From Rhipicephalus microplus (Eukaryota; Arthropoda; Arachnida; Ixodida; Ixodidae), in NCBI RefSeq assembly GCF_043290135.1, contig NC_134705.1, positions 41,498,271 to 41,562,270 of the forward strand: a DNA stretch of 64,000 bases, written 5' to 3'. Positions 1-11,003 of this stretch are shown here, in pieces. Each line of letters begins with the position of its first letter. The first letter of the stretch is position 1. The notes under the pieces are model-generated. The model had not been told where the DNA came from. It saw nothing but the letters and a program-made list of their open reading frames with translations, and did not search any database. The translations under genes were made by a program, and so were the position numbers.

Positions 1-912
1 CGGAGGGCCTGGTGCAGCTCATCCTTGATCACAGTTGCAATAGAGCTAACCGTAGGATGAGTTGTTACACCAGCCTTTTGCAACTCTTCACATACTATAT
101 CACGGATGAGTTCACGTAGACGGTCGTTGCTGGTTCTAGTGGCGGTGAAAATGTCGGCAGTAGACATGCCACTGACTTGCCTGTCGTATTGGTTGGATCG
201 CTGCTGCAGCATTTTTTCCATTGTCACGGCCTCGGAGAAGAACTCCGCGACCGTCTTCGGAGGGCTGCGTGCGAGGCCGGCAAAAAGCTGGTCCTTGACA
301 CCGCACATCAAGTGACGCACTTGTCCTCCGTCATTTTTGAATCGGCCCGTCAGAAGAGGCGCGTCATGTCTTCGACGTACGTGGTCACAGTTACGTTTGG
401 CAACTGGACGCGGGCCAAAATAGCTCGTTCAGCTCGTTCTTGGCGATCAGAGCTGGCATAGGTTTGCAAAAGTCTACGAGAGAATTCGGGCCACGTCGTC
501 AGCTGCTCCTCTCGGTTCTGATACCACGTACGTGCCCCGTCTTCGAGATAGAAATAGACACGACCCAGTTTCGCCACGTCGTCCCACTGATTCAAGGTGG
601 CTACGCGCTCGAAGTCCGCCAACAAGTCCTCAACATCCTCGTGCTCCGTGCCATGGAACGTCGCCGGTGCCCATGGGTTTTCCAACGTTAGCGGTTCGAC
701 GTCGTGCTTCCCGCGCCTGTTGGCGAGGTTTGCACCGAAGCGCTGGTCATGTTTGTCGACGTGGTGGGAGCAGTATTGTCGATTTCCCGAGGCAATCCCC
801 TGATTCGGCGGCTGGTCCGATGCATGGGAGTATTGATTGGCACTGGACTCGTATCACGGCTTCCTGGGGGGGTCTGCAGCATCCGTGAGACTACCCAGCA
901 CTTCCACCAGTT
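1..912 (-). pseudogene. Ty3/gypsy gag relic (element G1), runs off window start
   Basis: Reading the minus strand leftwards from the LTR at 913-1081, a gag-like capsid protein can be followed in three frames. 918-688 is the N-terminal, low-complexity part. 685-350 holds the conserved capsid block (DVEDLLADFERVATLNQW, then RTWYQN and WPEFSRRL). The remainder (VRHLMCGVKDQLFAGL) continues in another frame to position 1. Frameshifts lie near 690 and 345, so no intact Gag can be made. The closest relative in the window is the gag of element G3 at 54.2-55.6 kb, which shares the DVEDWLDHFDRVAAMNDW block. Protease and pol would lie left of the window. Gag forms the virus-like particle of such retrotransposons. 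Confidence 0.8.
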
Positions 913-1081
913 TGTCACGATTAGTCACAAGTACTGGGGGATTTATTAAACAACCGGGTAGCAATCTCTAGGACGATGCGTCAGTCGTGGCTGGCTCTCG
1001 AGCAGAAAAGAAGCACGCAATCTTCTTTTTCCTCCAGATTGAGAGCCGCTCTTGCTGTCGACCCACTACGTGCTGGTGGCA
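913..1081 (-). repeat. 5' LTR of Ty3/gypsy element G1
   Basis: On the minus strand this 169-bp segment starts TGCCACCAGC and ends GTGACA. The same terminal pattern (TGCCACGC...GACA) bounds the two 110-112-bp LTRs of element G3. It sits directly upstream of gag and is followed by CTGGTGGAAGTGCTGGG at 894-910, the motif that also follows the LTRs of G3 and G4. The partner 3' LTR is outside the window, so the boundaries rest on comparison alone. Confidence 0.6.
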
Positions 1082-1196
1082 ATATTACTGAAATCGCCTA
1101 TATTCTAACTGGATGGATGGATGATGGATCAAAAGCTTTTATTGGGGCCCTGAAGGATTCCACCCCGTTTTATAGGGGTATGATCGTGGGCCGCTC

Positions 1197-1859
1197 CTAC
1201 GTTGGGAAGGGGAGGCCCAGCCTCACCGCCGCATCGTGGGCCTTCTGGACAGCCTTGAGTTGTTGTATGAGAAACGGACTCGTGAGCATTAAATGAAAGG
1301 AGTTTGCAGAAAATTCTTCATTTTTTCTTTGTAAAGAGGGGCACCTCCAGAGCATGTGGTTAAAATCACTGCGATTCTGGCACTCCGGACAAAGTTCTGA
1401 AATATCGGAGTAATGACTGTAGGTTACGAGGCTAGGGCATGTTCCCGTCTGAAGCATGGGAAGAGAGATTGCTTGTGGCCTAGACAACTTTTCGTGTGGC
1501 AATGGAAAGGACCTACGGACTAATTGATAATGTTTCGTGATCTCGTTGAAGGTAGTCAAAATGTCCCTAAAATGAAGGCTGGGGGCTCACTCTTCTGTCT
1601 GAGAAGCACAAGTCCCAGCGCGGTAAGTGAGGCCTCGCTCCTTGGAGTGGGCTAGCTCGTTGACACTAGGAAGGCCACCGACCATCAAGCCAAGGTAAGC
1701 AGGCAACCAAATAATAGCGTGGTGGGTGAGTTCCTTGTGATCAAGAGTTTTCAAAACTTCCTTGCACACGGAACCAGAAGCAAAGGCCCTAGCAGCGGAT
1801 TTAGAGTCCGTATAAATATTAGTCCTTTGTGGATCAAGGAGTGCTAGCGCAATGGCCAT
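1197..1859 (-). pseudogene. RNase H and C-terminal zinc-finger part of LINE-A
   Basis: Two minus-strand frames (1859-1587 and 1559-1197) continue the RNase H domain begun in the chimeric ORF. The motif IYTDSKSAARAFASGSVCK is typical of the third RNase H block, and IIWLPAYLG corresponds to the following strand. The C-terminal part holds CPECQNRSDFNHMLWRCP, a Cys/His motif common at the end of I/Jockey-type ORF2 proteins. A stop or frameshift separates it from the chimeric ORF near 1865 and a second break lies near 1575. Confidence 0.65.
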
Positions 1860-1871
1860 CTGTTCTGCTTT

Positions 1872-2999
1872 CTAAGAAGAAGTGGTTCGAACCGACGCCG
1901 AGGATAAAATCTGACCCTTAGCATCTACGGATACTAATGCAAAGCGAGCGGAAACGCCATACTGGGCGGCATCAACAAAGCATGAAACAGACGAGTGTTT
2001 GTGAGCTTGAGCTAAAAGAGAGGAGGCTCGAGCGACACGCCTCCCCACGTTGTACTGTGGATGCATATTTCGTGGAAGGGGGCACACTTTGATTCGAGAG
2101 CGTATATAATCATCGAGCGGCGTATTTTGCACTTCGAGCGTCAGGGGGTTGACTCCAGTGTCAATCAGAATCTTTCTCCCCGCTGGTGTGATCGAAAGTC
2201 TGGCAACCTGTGCCGTTTCTTGAGCCTCGGTAACTTCTTCAAGCGTGTTGTGGACTCCAAGTTTCATAAGGTTCTCAGTGCTTGTGCGCATAGGAATGCC
2301 AAGAACTTTCTTGATGCTTTTCCTTATGAGGATGTTTAATTTATTTCTTTCATGGAGTTGCCACCTGTGCATAGATGCGACATAGCTTATGTGGCTCATC
2401 AAGAATGCATGGAACAGTCTGAGGAGGTTGTGCTCTCGAAAACCACCCCGACTGGAAATGTGAAACCCTCTACAGACCGCCTCTTCTGGATGGGAACAAA
2501 CATCGGCTCGATGACCTAGCTTTCCACAGGCATAACAGACATCCGTCTGTCGACGATACAGGGTGCAGCGAACCAAACCATTTTTACATATGAAGTAATT
2601 TGGAACTTTTAGTCCGTCAAAGAGGATGATCACCGTGGTGGAGTTCTTGATTATTTTCACTTGGAGTGCAGTCGGGTTCCTTGGGTGTACAATAAGTGAA
2701 TAAAGTTGTTCTTGACCAATGCCCGCGTCAACACCCGTGATGATACCTTTGCAGGTGTCATCTGGGGCAGCACGGTAGGCACTAACATCAAAACTGCCAG
2801 TACCAAGAGTAATGGCAGTGATCTTGGAATACGCTCTGGCATTCCTCTTCACCGGAGTAACTGCGATGTTCTGCATCATATTCGGGCATACCACGTCTTC
2901 CGTGACTTCTTCCTCACTGAGCGCTGCAGCCACTGCGAGTGACTTAGTGAACTTAATTTGACTCATAGTTCTCATGTCCAGGCCATTTCTAGGTCTCAC
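1872..2999 (-). CDS. Chimeric LINE ORF: ORF1 zinc-knuckle Gag fused to RT thumb/RNase H
   Basis: A 375-residue reading frame. Residues 1-180 resemble the Gag-like ORF1 of arthropod LINEs and contain a CCHC zinc knuckle (CYACGKLGHRADVC, residues 155-168). From about residue 182 the protein turns into the C-terminal part of ORF2: the segment after the RT palm (HAFLMSHISYVASMHRW...) leading into the start of RNase H (CFVDAAQYGVSARFALVSVDAKG). The join is near position 2455. In intact elements these parts lie on two ORFs separated by endonuclease and RT, so this is a deletion product that happens to stay in frame. It lacks all catalytic RT motifs. Upstream ORF1 sequence continues in another frame at 2989-3270. 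Whether it is expressed is unknown. Confidence 0.7.
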   Translation of the reverse strand: MRPRNGLDMRTMSQIKFTKSLAVAAALSEEEVTEDVVCPNMMQNIAVTPVKRNARAYSKITAITLGTGSFDVSAYRAAPDDTCKGIITGVDAGIGQEQLYSLIVHPRNPTALQVKIIKNSTTVIILFDGLKVPNYFICKNGLVRCTLYRRQTDVCYACGKLGHRADVCSHPEEAVCRGFHISSRGGFREHNLLRLFHAFLMSHISYVASMHRWQLHERNKLNILIRKSIKKVLGIPMRTSTENLMKLGVHNTLEEVTEAQETAQVARLSITPAGRKILIDTGVNPLTLEVQNTPLDDYIRSRIKVCPLPRNMHPQYNVGRRVARASSLLAQAHKHSSVSCFVDAAQYGVSARFALVSVDAKGQILSSASVRTTSS

Positions 3000-3470
3000 G
3001 AATGACTCGATGGTGATCTCTTGAAAGGTGAGGAAGTCTAGAAGCAGTGGTAAGACGTTTCTTCACCGCAGCTCGGGAGCGCTGAGGCAACCACGCGTCG
3101 CCGTGCATGGAGACACTTGCTTGCGTCTTGGTCCTGGGGGTATGCGTCCCACGAAGTTTACGTTTACTGGTAGCCACAGACCATCCAGAATCTTGAAGAT
3201 CATCGGGAGTGATATCCTCCCTATCGACAGAGACTTGTATAGAAATTCCGTGTGTAGAGCGCTGAAACACCCTTCCGAGAAGGGCCGGCGGCCGCTCCGC
3301 CGTAGCCTCAGCCTAGCGCGCTCAGCTGAGCAGATGGGCAACCAGAAGAGTCTCGAAAAAGGGTCAAAAAGCTCACCCACAGTGAAATACTTGGTATCGA
3401 TGTAGTACGTGCGGTTTTATGCGTCGACTGGCATCAAAAGACACTCACAAATGCACAAAAAACTGTCCAA

Positions 3471-4093
3471 AAACATTTTCGAACGTGGAGCCGATGTTTT
3501 CACATCCACGCGAGACGGCGTCCCCCTGGTGGCCTTCTAACTGGAAGAAAAAAAAAAAAAAAACTGGCAGCATATCCACGGAGTGAATGATGGAGAGTGG
3601 GGCGAAGCATTTGTTTTTTCATTCTTTCTTGCTTCTGTCCGTCCATGCATCCGTCTGTGTGACCGTCCATGCGTCCATCCGCCCGTCCGTGCGTGCGTCT
3701 GTTCGTGTGTCCGTCCCTGCGTTCGTCCATGCATACGCCCCTGCTCTCGTTCATGCGTCCATCCATGCATCTGTCTGTGTGTCCGTTTGTCCATCTATTC
3801 AACACTCCAAGTACCACCATCTCGCATCTTTTCATCATATATTCCCCATATAGAAGCACCACCATCCAGCGGACATTCCAAGGACTAAACGAGAGGTGGC
3901 ACACGCACGCTTTCTTACGACTTGCGCTTTGTATCTACTGCCCACCTTTAACCACCTTGAGTTCATGCTATAGACTAGTTCATTGTATTCATGGCACTGC
4001 GGCTCAACGCTCGCTAAACTTTTCGAAAACTAAGGAGGTTACACCCAGCGAGTATAATGTAGCAACCCTTTCGTGATAGTGCTCAAGATAGTG
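3471..4093. repeat. Poly-A run plus degenerate GTCC-rich simple repeat
   Basis: A 17-A run (3545-3561) is followed at about 3636-3800 by a degenerate array of the type GTCCATGCGTCCATCCGCCC, all on one strand. Every frame through it is open, giving artefact proteins rich in Arg/Met/His or Cys/Val/Arg. The block then leads into ACCATC-rich DNA (3815-3865) and a short tandem of GATAGTGCTCAA (4075-4099). No gene is supported here. Similar blocks are a common dispersed repeat in tick genomes as I remember them. Confidence 0.55.
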
Positions 4094-4205
4094 CTCAATG
4101 TACATGCCAATGGCTGCTAATGGGGATCACGGTGTGCACGTTAACTAAAAGCCGAATGCTCCTGTCTCTCATCCCCCATTAGCAGCCATTGGCATGTACA
4201 TTGAG
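4094..4205. repeat. 32-bp perfect inverted repeat with 48-bp spacer
   Basis: Left arm 4094-4125 (CTCAATGTACATGCCAATGG...) is the exact reverse complement of 4174-4205. The 48-bp spacer contains no evident motif. Either strand would fold into a strong hairpin when transcribed. Confidence 0.9.
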
Positions 4206-5761
4206 AACTATTTTTTATTGTTCAACAACGCACAGAAGAAATCTCTCACCGGCACCACCTTGGAGGTCAAAATCTTATGCTTGTTACATACTACAATGCC
4301 TACGAGGGACGAACGGGTGCCGCTATAAGGAGCTTTGCCCCTAAAAGCTCGAAAACTGAGCTTATCCATGCGTAGCTGTTGCTGAATGATGTATACTGCA
4401 GCAGTAAGCGTGCTGTTCATGTCCCTGGTAGCTTTTAGTCATCAACTGAAAAAAATTTGTTTTATATAACTTGAGACTCAAAATTGGCTTCACTTGGTTT
4501 TCTGGATTTTCTTGAAACCTGAATATTTTACTCTTTGCAACCATTTGGAAGGGATTTATGAGTAATGGGAGCACCTAGAATTTATACCTTGTTACAGCAC
4601 TGAGCTAGGTTAGTATTGCCCACAGGGGTACCATGGGCCACAAAAATCCAGTGGATCTCCATCGGTATGTCAGTTTTGGACATGTGTATGTCTGATGGAC
4701 ATCCTTAGAAATCTGCCAGCTGCACTGCGGTCGTCTATAAGACCCTTATGCTCAAAGAAATTATGCTCAAAATTGAACGTCTGATGGGTGACAAAAACCT
4801 TACATTTGTACGCAGGACGGATCTGCAGTTAGCTCTTTCAGTACGTACACTGGAGGTACCTTGGATTATATCGCTGAAATTACCATATGTTCATCCAATT
4901 ACCAATATGTGCTTGCATGCTATAAACTTCAGTTCTCATCTCCTAGGCTGTTCTGGGGTCCGGACAACCGGAGACTTGGAATAGGGAATTAATGACTCTG
5001 CGGTTAGTGCTCACACATTCAGGTTTATAAAATGGGCAGGTGTACACTCGTGCTTCCGGTGTCAAATCAATATTTTGGGGAGGTTGTTAGTAATTGCATC
5101 ACTTGTTAGTAAAACCGACAGTCACCGCTCTTTTAACATGAAGTTTGGGTATTTTGGCACTTTCTCGACACAATGTTCTCAGGATCATTGAGGTGGACGT
5201 TGAACGCTGGCTCTCTATAGGGCCTAAACAATGTCTTGAAATACACATTATAAACTTGTTTGGCAGATCAGGCTATTTTGGTGTTTCAAAAAAATACTAA
5301 TAAACTGCAAGCAAGTACATTTGAGGCACTATTCTTCCCTTTTGAGAATGTCTGTTTTAGGTCTGCTCTTAAACAAAAACATATAAAACCGTTTATAGCC
5401 GTTTCGAAAAGTCTCGAAAGTTTTGTTTCTTGGGATGCCTCGTGGATGACAATATGCTGTCCATATTATTGCGTCTACGTGAAATTCCTTGCAGAAATTC
5501 TTTGGATGTTCCAAACAAAACAGGCATAAAGAGCAACCGAAATGCGACGACCCTTGGTAGTCCCTTAGATAACCGGCTCAGGACGGGGACGTTTGGCTAC
5601 AATTGGAATGTCCACCTGATTTTTGTGGCCCATTGAGGTTGAAACTAATGAGCCACATTTCGGACAGAAATCTTAGATAGCCTGTACAATTGTTAGTAGT
5701 AGTCATATAAAATATCCCTACCCTTTCAAAAAAAAAAAAAAGCTTGTGTTTTTTCCTAGTA
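4206..5761. other. Non-coding stretch, nothing recognised
   Basis: AT-rich DNA with only short spurious open frames on both strands, a poly-A run at 5729-5741 and no domain I can name. Probably intronic or intergenic sequence with decayed repeats. Confidence 0.4.
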
Positions 5762-5937
5762 CACTCAATCCTCACTATAACAAAGTTACATGTTACATAA
5801 AAATAAGTTTGTTATATCTGCCAATTCGTTATAATGGAATATTCATAACTTCATACCTATTGCAAGACAATTTTTCATTTACTTCGTTATAACCAATATT
5901 TCATCATATCTGGGTTCCTTATATCGAGGTATCAGTG
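5762..5937. mobile_element. 176-bp Tigger/pogo-like MITE
   Basis: Flanked by TA on both sides (5760-5761 and 5938-5939). The left end CACTCAATCCTCACTATAA and the reverse complement of the right end, CACTGATACCTCGATATAA, are imperfect terminal inverted repeats. They resemble Tc1/mariner-pogo (Tigger) ends. The interior repeats CGTTATAA motifs and codes for nothing. Non-autonomous; would have needed a Tigger transposase in trans. Confidence 0.6.
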
Positions 5938-6285
5938 TATCCAGAAATGAGCTTGGGCTACGATGAATTGTTTCTGCCCCATTGTTCCTAGATACAATGC
6001 TAATTAACTTTGATTAACTCTAGAACTAATTTACTATTATTAAAAATAATAGGATATCTGAAATAAGTGAATAAAACAATAACGATTTGTGCAGTTTCAT
6101 TAAATGTGGTGAAGGAAAACTTGATGACTTTTAAAAAGCCACTTCCCCCTTAAAAACCAAACGAAGCCCAAAAATTCTGCCCTGGTACTTTTCTGTTCGC
6201 TTTTCAACCTACCCTCTAATAATCTGTACAAAGCTGACGATATGCTTTAGAAAGTAGTACTAATACTACCACAAACGATAATATT
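5938..6285. other. Non-coding stretch, nothing recognised
   Basis: AT-rich spacer between a MITE and a SINE relic. I see no open frame or motif of note. Confidence 0.4.
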
Positions 6286-6520
6286 ACCACCCGCCACAAC
6301 GCTGCAGTGACCAAGGCACTTGGCTGCTGATCCACAGGTCACAGCGTCAAATCCTGGCAGCTGCATTTTCGATGGAGGCAAAAGTGCTTGAGGGCCATGT
6401 GCTTAGGTTTAGGTGCGCGTTAAAGAACCCCAGGTGGTCGAAATTTCTAGAGCCCTGCACTACGGCGTATCTCTTAAGCATATGGTAGTTTTGACATGTT
6501 AAACGCCAACAATTATTATA
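6286..6520 (+). mobile_element. Degenerate Ruka-type tRNA-derived SINE
   Basis: Aligns by eye along its whole length with the intact copy at 32216-32451. Shared blocks are a tRNA-like head (GACCAAGGCACTTGGCTGCTGA), GCATTTTCGATGGAGGC, AAGAACCCCAGGTGGTCGAA, GAGCCCTGCACTACGGCG and a TTAAACGCCA end. The B-box is damaged (TCAAATCCTGG). An old copy of the family. Confidence 0.75.
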
Positions 6521-7129
6521 TTATTAATACAGTCCAATCTCATTATTTCAAACACGCTTAATTCAAATTTCTGGTTAAGTCGAACTCACGATGAGGTCCC
6601 GTCAAAGCTATGTGCATTCTAATAAGCAAAAACGCCCGGTAATTCGAACACCCAAGCACTTCCGACGGTTAATTCGAACATACCGCACTTCGAAAATACT
6701 CTCAGCACCCTGCCCGATCCCGCCGCAGCACCTGCGACACCTCAACGCTGCTTGCAAAGGAAATGAAATAGAAAGAAAAGATTGCGGTGGATTGTTTGCT
6801 CTCTCTCAAATACTGATCTGCGACACACTTGTGTCACGCTTCTTCCTTTTCCGTCCCTGCCACGTAAAGACCCTCTTTATTACAACGCCACGTGCGAAGA
6901 GCGAGTCGAGAGAGAGAGAACAACTATATTGGTTCGCTCCGGCAAAACAGGGGAGGGGATAGGGATGGAGACTCTTGCGTGCCCGCTTGCCCTACGGAGG
7001 CGGGGGCCGCACTACAAGCCCAGAGGCGAGCACTGGCCGTTTCACGCTCCAAGGGAAACGTGGCACGTGCTGGATCTTGTCTCTGTGGGTAGTCTTGCCT
7101 TCGTTTTGATGCTTTGTATTTTCATCCAA

Positions 7130-8060
7130 GACCTTGTGTCCACCCTTATCCGTTGCCCTGCGAGCGTGACGACGTTTCGGGTTTTCGCCAGTCTAGGAGC
7201 TCGAGAGCGTGCTGGACGACGATCTGTTGAGTCTTGAGGTTTGTGCTGGTAATCTTATTGCCGATCTTTTCTGGCATCTCGATGTCTTGGGTGTTGGGTG
7301 CGGGAGGCAAGCATTCCCAGAGTATATGGCGCTGGGTGGCCCGCGCCTTCTTACACCGTTGGCACGTGTCCATGTGATATATTTCCGGACAGACGTGTTT
7401 CGCCCATACCGGAGTCCAAATTGCTCTTGCTTGTAACTGTCAGAATATGGTCGCTTCCTTGCATGTTAGGTCCTGATGAGGTGGTGGATACTTGTTGCGG
7501 CTTGCGCTGTACCACTGCAGGACTTCTCCGTACTTGGTGACGGCAAATTCTTCGCTGTTCGTGTTCTCGACCTTGGTTTCTGTCGATTCTGCTTCGCACA
7601 TATCAGGGAGCGATGACGAGAGCTTGCGTCTTGTTAGTGCGTGCGCCTCCCTGTCTGCTTCCTCGTTGCGGTTTGGACCAATCGACTCGTTCAGGCTTGC
7701 CAGCGTGTGCCGGAAACCACCTGATGGTGATGTTGGTCGCCAGTCTTCCATTCTGTGCTGTTGAAGTTAGCGCTCTTGCCGTGGTGGGGTATATGCTGTT
7801 TTGCGAAATGTTGGTGACCGCCCTTTTTGGATTGCTTATTATCGAGCGACAGTCTGTTGCCTGCATTGCCAGTGCAATGGCACATTCTTCCGCCTGGGCT
7901 GATGTTCTGCACCGTATGCTTCCTGCGGAGACGAGTTCCCCAGTGCTTGCTCTGAGGACCGCCGCCTTATAGACGGTTTCGGTGTTTGTAAACAAACTGG
8001 CTCGCGCCGAACGGCCTACCCCAGCAGACTTCCGGTGCGGCATTTCCGGCAATGCTTTTT
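7130..8060 (-). pseudogene. LINE ORF2 C-terminal fragment with RNase H domain
   Basis: Minus-strand frames in 8052-7603 and 7373-7146 carry an RNase H-like segment (KAAVLRASTGELVSAGSIRC, then AQAEECAIALAM and ITIRWFPAHAG) and a C-terminal Cys/His motif (CQRCKKARATQRHILWEC). Order and style match I/Jockey-type LINE C-termini and LINE-A at 1.1-3.5 kb, but the two fragments are clearly different copies. At least three frame breaks are visible. The 5' part of the element is absent. Confidence 0.65.
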
Positions 8061-10023
8061 TAATGGTTCAGGCAGTGTTTTCGTGGTGCATTTCAGTTTG
8101 CTGCTCTGTTATTTCTGGCGCATTCCTTAGAATGTGTTTGCAGCAACGCCTTGCAGTTACATGAAGGGGCTCGACGTATTCATGGCAGATGCAGGCTACT
8201 ATACTGCAGGTAACACTGCTCGCGTGGACGAGGGGCGCTGCGCAAAATATCCGTCGTGGCGTTCCGATCAGCGCGGCTCCTTGCTCCATGTTACCTCTGA
8301 TAGTGGTCGCGCCTACACACAGAAAATGCATACACTGCAGGAGAAGTTTGTTAGCTAACTTTATTGGGCCAGTCGGTTCTGCATGGCAACGATATGGATG
8401 CGCTTTGAAGTTGCACACCGAGAATTGACAGCGCACACCTCCCTTTTCCCTGTCCGTGTCTTCTTCAAAGCGCACCCACAACGTCGACATGCTGAAGAGC
8501 CGTTCGATTCATTGTGAAGTTGTTCAATTCAGCTTTTCGACTAGGATTGGAAACCTTCCTCCTGTTGAACCCTGAACATATTTGTGTTTTCGTCTAAGCA
8601 TACAACCTCAGGATGAAACGCTTATTTCTGCGCCTGTGTCACACCGGGCACTTTTTAAAGAGATCAGTGGCGATCGGAATCACTCGCAATCCGAAGTGCT
8701 CATGCGACTGAAAAATTATAAAATGTACTGATGTGATGACGTAAACTGCGGCTGTAGGGTCAAGCCAGCTATTATGGTTTACTCACGAGTGAGCTATTCA
8801 TGAATCAAACTTTCAAGTTGAACCTACTTAAATTTACAGTCCATGTTCACACCCAAAAGATACATTAGCAGCAAAAATACGGGCGATGAGTCATCTGCTC
8901 GCACAGATGAGAGACCACTCCCTGGTGTCGCTTAAAAAAAAAATCGAATGCAACAACAACGCAACGTGGACACCACGATGTACACTGTGCGGTGATTCAT
9001 GTTAAGCGCCGGTACTTTGTGTCCCGTGTTGTTTCGAACAGTGCACATAATTGATATCACTCAAACTATTGAATAAACATCTTTTCAATGTATCTTCAGT
9101 GTTAGCTTTCACGTTTTGCTGCCCATTTCAGGCGTCAGTACAGTTATGCGCCACGGGTGTTTAAGGCGACAGTGACTGCATGATGTGTTCCCAGTAACCG
9201 GGTGCCTTCGACTAGTCTAACGTCTGAGTATCACCTTTGTGTCATCAGTCTGCGCTGAGCCTTGCATTGCCTTTGATGAAGTTTAGAACAAACCTACGCG
9301 CTCTTAGTAGGAATCCAGTTTTCTCACGTGATCACTACAATGCAGGCGCTCTTTCTATCGTCATCGGTTAGAAAACAGAACATGCTGACTTCCATATGAA
9401 TTAATTTAGGCGTGTAGACTGCATCCTCGCTTGACACAGCTCTGCTCGAGTTGCCAGCGCTTCAAGGAATAATTTTATTCGTATAAAAAATCGGAACACA
9501 AACAGCCGTGGCCAGTAATAAATGCTAAAACTACGCAAAAACAAGCAATACCGGAAGCTTCCAGGGGTGGTTTTCCGGTGAACCGCACAATGTTGCTAGA
9601 CATCGGCAGGCTCTGGCGAAACGGGCTATAGGCGTTTTTCACGTGAGCGAGGAAAAAAAAAAGCCGTCGCTGGGTTGAATGATTGTGTGGTTGAAGGAAA
9701 GGAAAAAGGCACTATCTTCTGCAGCTCTTGCAAGGGCACGGCTCTGCGCCTTGAAGGGGGGGGGGTCTCACGCGCTGGTGCCACACTTTCCCCTTTCCCT
9801 TCCCTGCTACGTAACCCTTCTCCTTTCAACGACGCGCGCGAAGAGAGCAAAAAAAAAAAAAAAGAAAGCTGCTGTGGAGTGTTGGTTTTTTCTGAAATAC
9901 CGATCTGCTTCTTTCCGCGTGAAGACGCTCCTCCTTTCTTGTCACGTGCTGGCCATGCTGCGGCTGCGTAGCGGAGAGCGGGAGGCTCTGCTACGCAGCA
10001 GTGGTTGTTGTCATCTTTAGAAA

Positions 10024-10173
10024 GTGTCGGTGCTGGATATTTTCGCGCGCAACTTCTCATGCCAGGAGAATGCTGAAGCCGAAGTAGAAATGCTTTGCAA
10101 GCTGGGTGCGAAATTGATTGACTCACTGCAAGGCAAACGTGTGCAGACGCGCATCACTGACTACTTCAATTAA
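10024..10173 (+). pseudogene. Tigger-type transposase C-terminus
   Basis: An open stretch ends at TAA 10171-10173 with the tail ...GKRVQTRITDYFN. A closing block ending in TxITDYF or TTITSFF is usual for Tigger/pogo-type transposases (a PCNA-binding-like end). The preceding residues (AEAEVEMLCKLGAKLIDSL) fit the acidic helical region before it. It lies about 190 bp inside the right terminal repeat of T1, the expected place. The catalytic core is missing. Confidence 0.6.
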
Positions 10174-10360
10174 TAACGGATGTCCTTGGATTTGTGAATA
10201 AATGTAAGTCTTCTTAAACTTCCCGCTCGTGGGTCAACTCAATGCATATGTGCCACTGCATGGAGAGCCTTCCGTTTATTTAGCTTTCATTAATTCAAAC
10301 TTCTTTTAATTCGAACAAATTTTTGGTCCCCTTCGAGTTCGAATTATTGAGATTCGACTA

Positions 10361-11003
10361 TAGTAATATTAGCTACATACCTTAGGAGCTGCTCCCCAGA
10401 ATTTCTAGCACAATTGCGTAAACTGATAGCTAAAGTCAGCAATGGCTTTGCACCTACCTGTCTAGATTTTTTTATGTATGGAAAATAGGCCACAGCAGGT
10501 GCTCCACTTTTGTTTCTTCTTGTGTGCTTTGCACTGCTTTTGCATGAGCCGTCCTTTCTGTTTTTTGCACAAATTCTCAGTACTTTTGCTGCCTTCTGCC
10601 ATTTTTGGATACTTATCCAACAGCATCTGTGAAAGCGGGGGGCTGGAGAAGAATATAATTTTAGCGACACAATGCCACTGGCTGGGAAAAAGAAGCGCCC
10701 TGCTTACATGGCAGCGGGGCATATCCTGTGGTCACACTTCATGACGTGAACAGCACTGCTTGACATGTACTTGGGAAAGGAAGGGACAACACAAGGGGCT
10801 TTCCTCAGCCCAGGTGAAGGTGGGTTTTAAAGTGACGAACCAGCTCGTTAGTTGTGGTGTCATTGCAAGATTGCACTTACAGTGGACGCCAGTTAGATAG
10901 AACGCGGACAAAAGAACTAGAATAATATGTTTCATCTGACAGGATCTCAAAAAAGCTGTAGAAATTGATAAATAAACAAGGACGTGTAATCATATTGAAG
11001 GTA
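10361..11003. other. Non-coding spacer, nothing recognised
   Basis: Holds a few short open frames on both strands (for example 10478-10744 and 10950-10732) with no motif or domain I recognise. Confidence 0.35.

Larger units (their letters stand above)
1110..3470 (-). mobile_element. Internally deleted LINE with RNase H domain (LINE-A)
   Basis: The minus strand carries, in order, an ORF1-like Gag with zinc knuckle (3270-2460, two frames), the end of a reverse transcriptase thumb region, an RNase H domain (2080-1590) and a C-terminal cysteine/histidine motif (CPECQ...HMLWRC, about 1395-1345). A non-LTR element with this gene order (I/Jockey-type with RNase H) should be about 5-6 kb. Here the endonuclease and nearly all RT are missing. 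The 3' end is near 1110, next to a GGAT-rich stretch (1113-1130). Clade assignment is inference from the RNase H and domain order. Confidence 0.7.
6530..10360 (+). mobile_element. Decayed Tigger-like DNA transposon (T1) with nested LINE fragment
   Basis: Left end CAGTCCAATCTCATTATTTC (6530 on) and the reverse complement of the right end, TAGTCGAATCTCAATAATTC, are imperfect terminal inverted repeats. TA lies outside each (6528-6529, 10361-10362). Just inside the right end is a recognisable transposase C-terminus (10024-10173). Related sequence modules occur near both ends in permuted order (6780-6905 and 9785-9915). A minus-strand LINE RNase H fragment is embedded at 7130-8060. The rest (8490-9620) is non-coding with no motif I recognise. 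No DDE catalytic core was found, so the element is dead. Confidence 0.55.

Noticed and set aside
3500..4076. Overlapping open frames of 85-135 codons on both strands
   Set aside because: They read through the GTCC-type simple repeat; the proteins are low-complexity and have no domain.
9626..10126. 166-codon minus-strand frame
   Set aside because: It lies antisense to the Tigger transposase tail and includes poly-A/poly-G derived runs; no domain.
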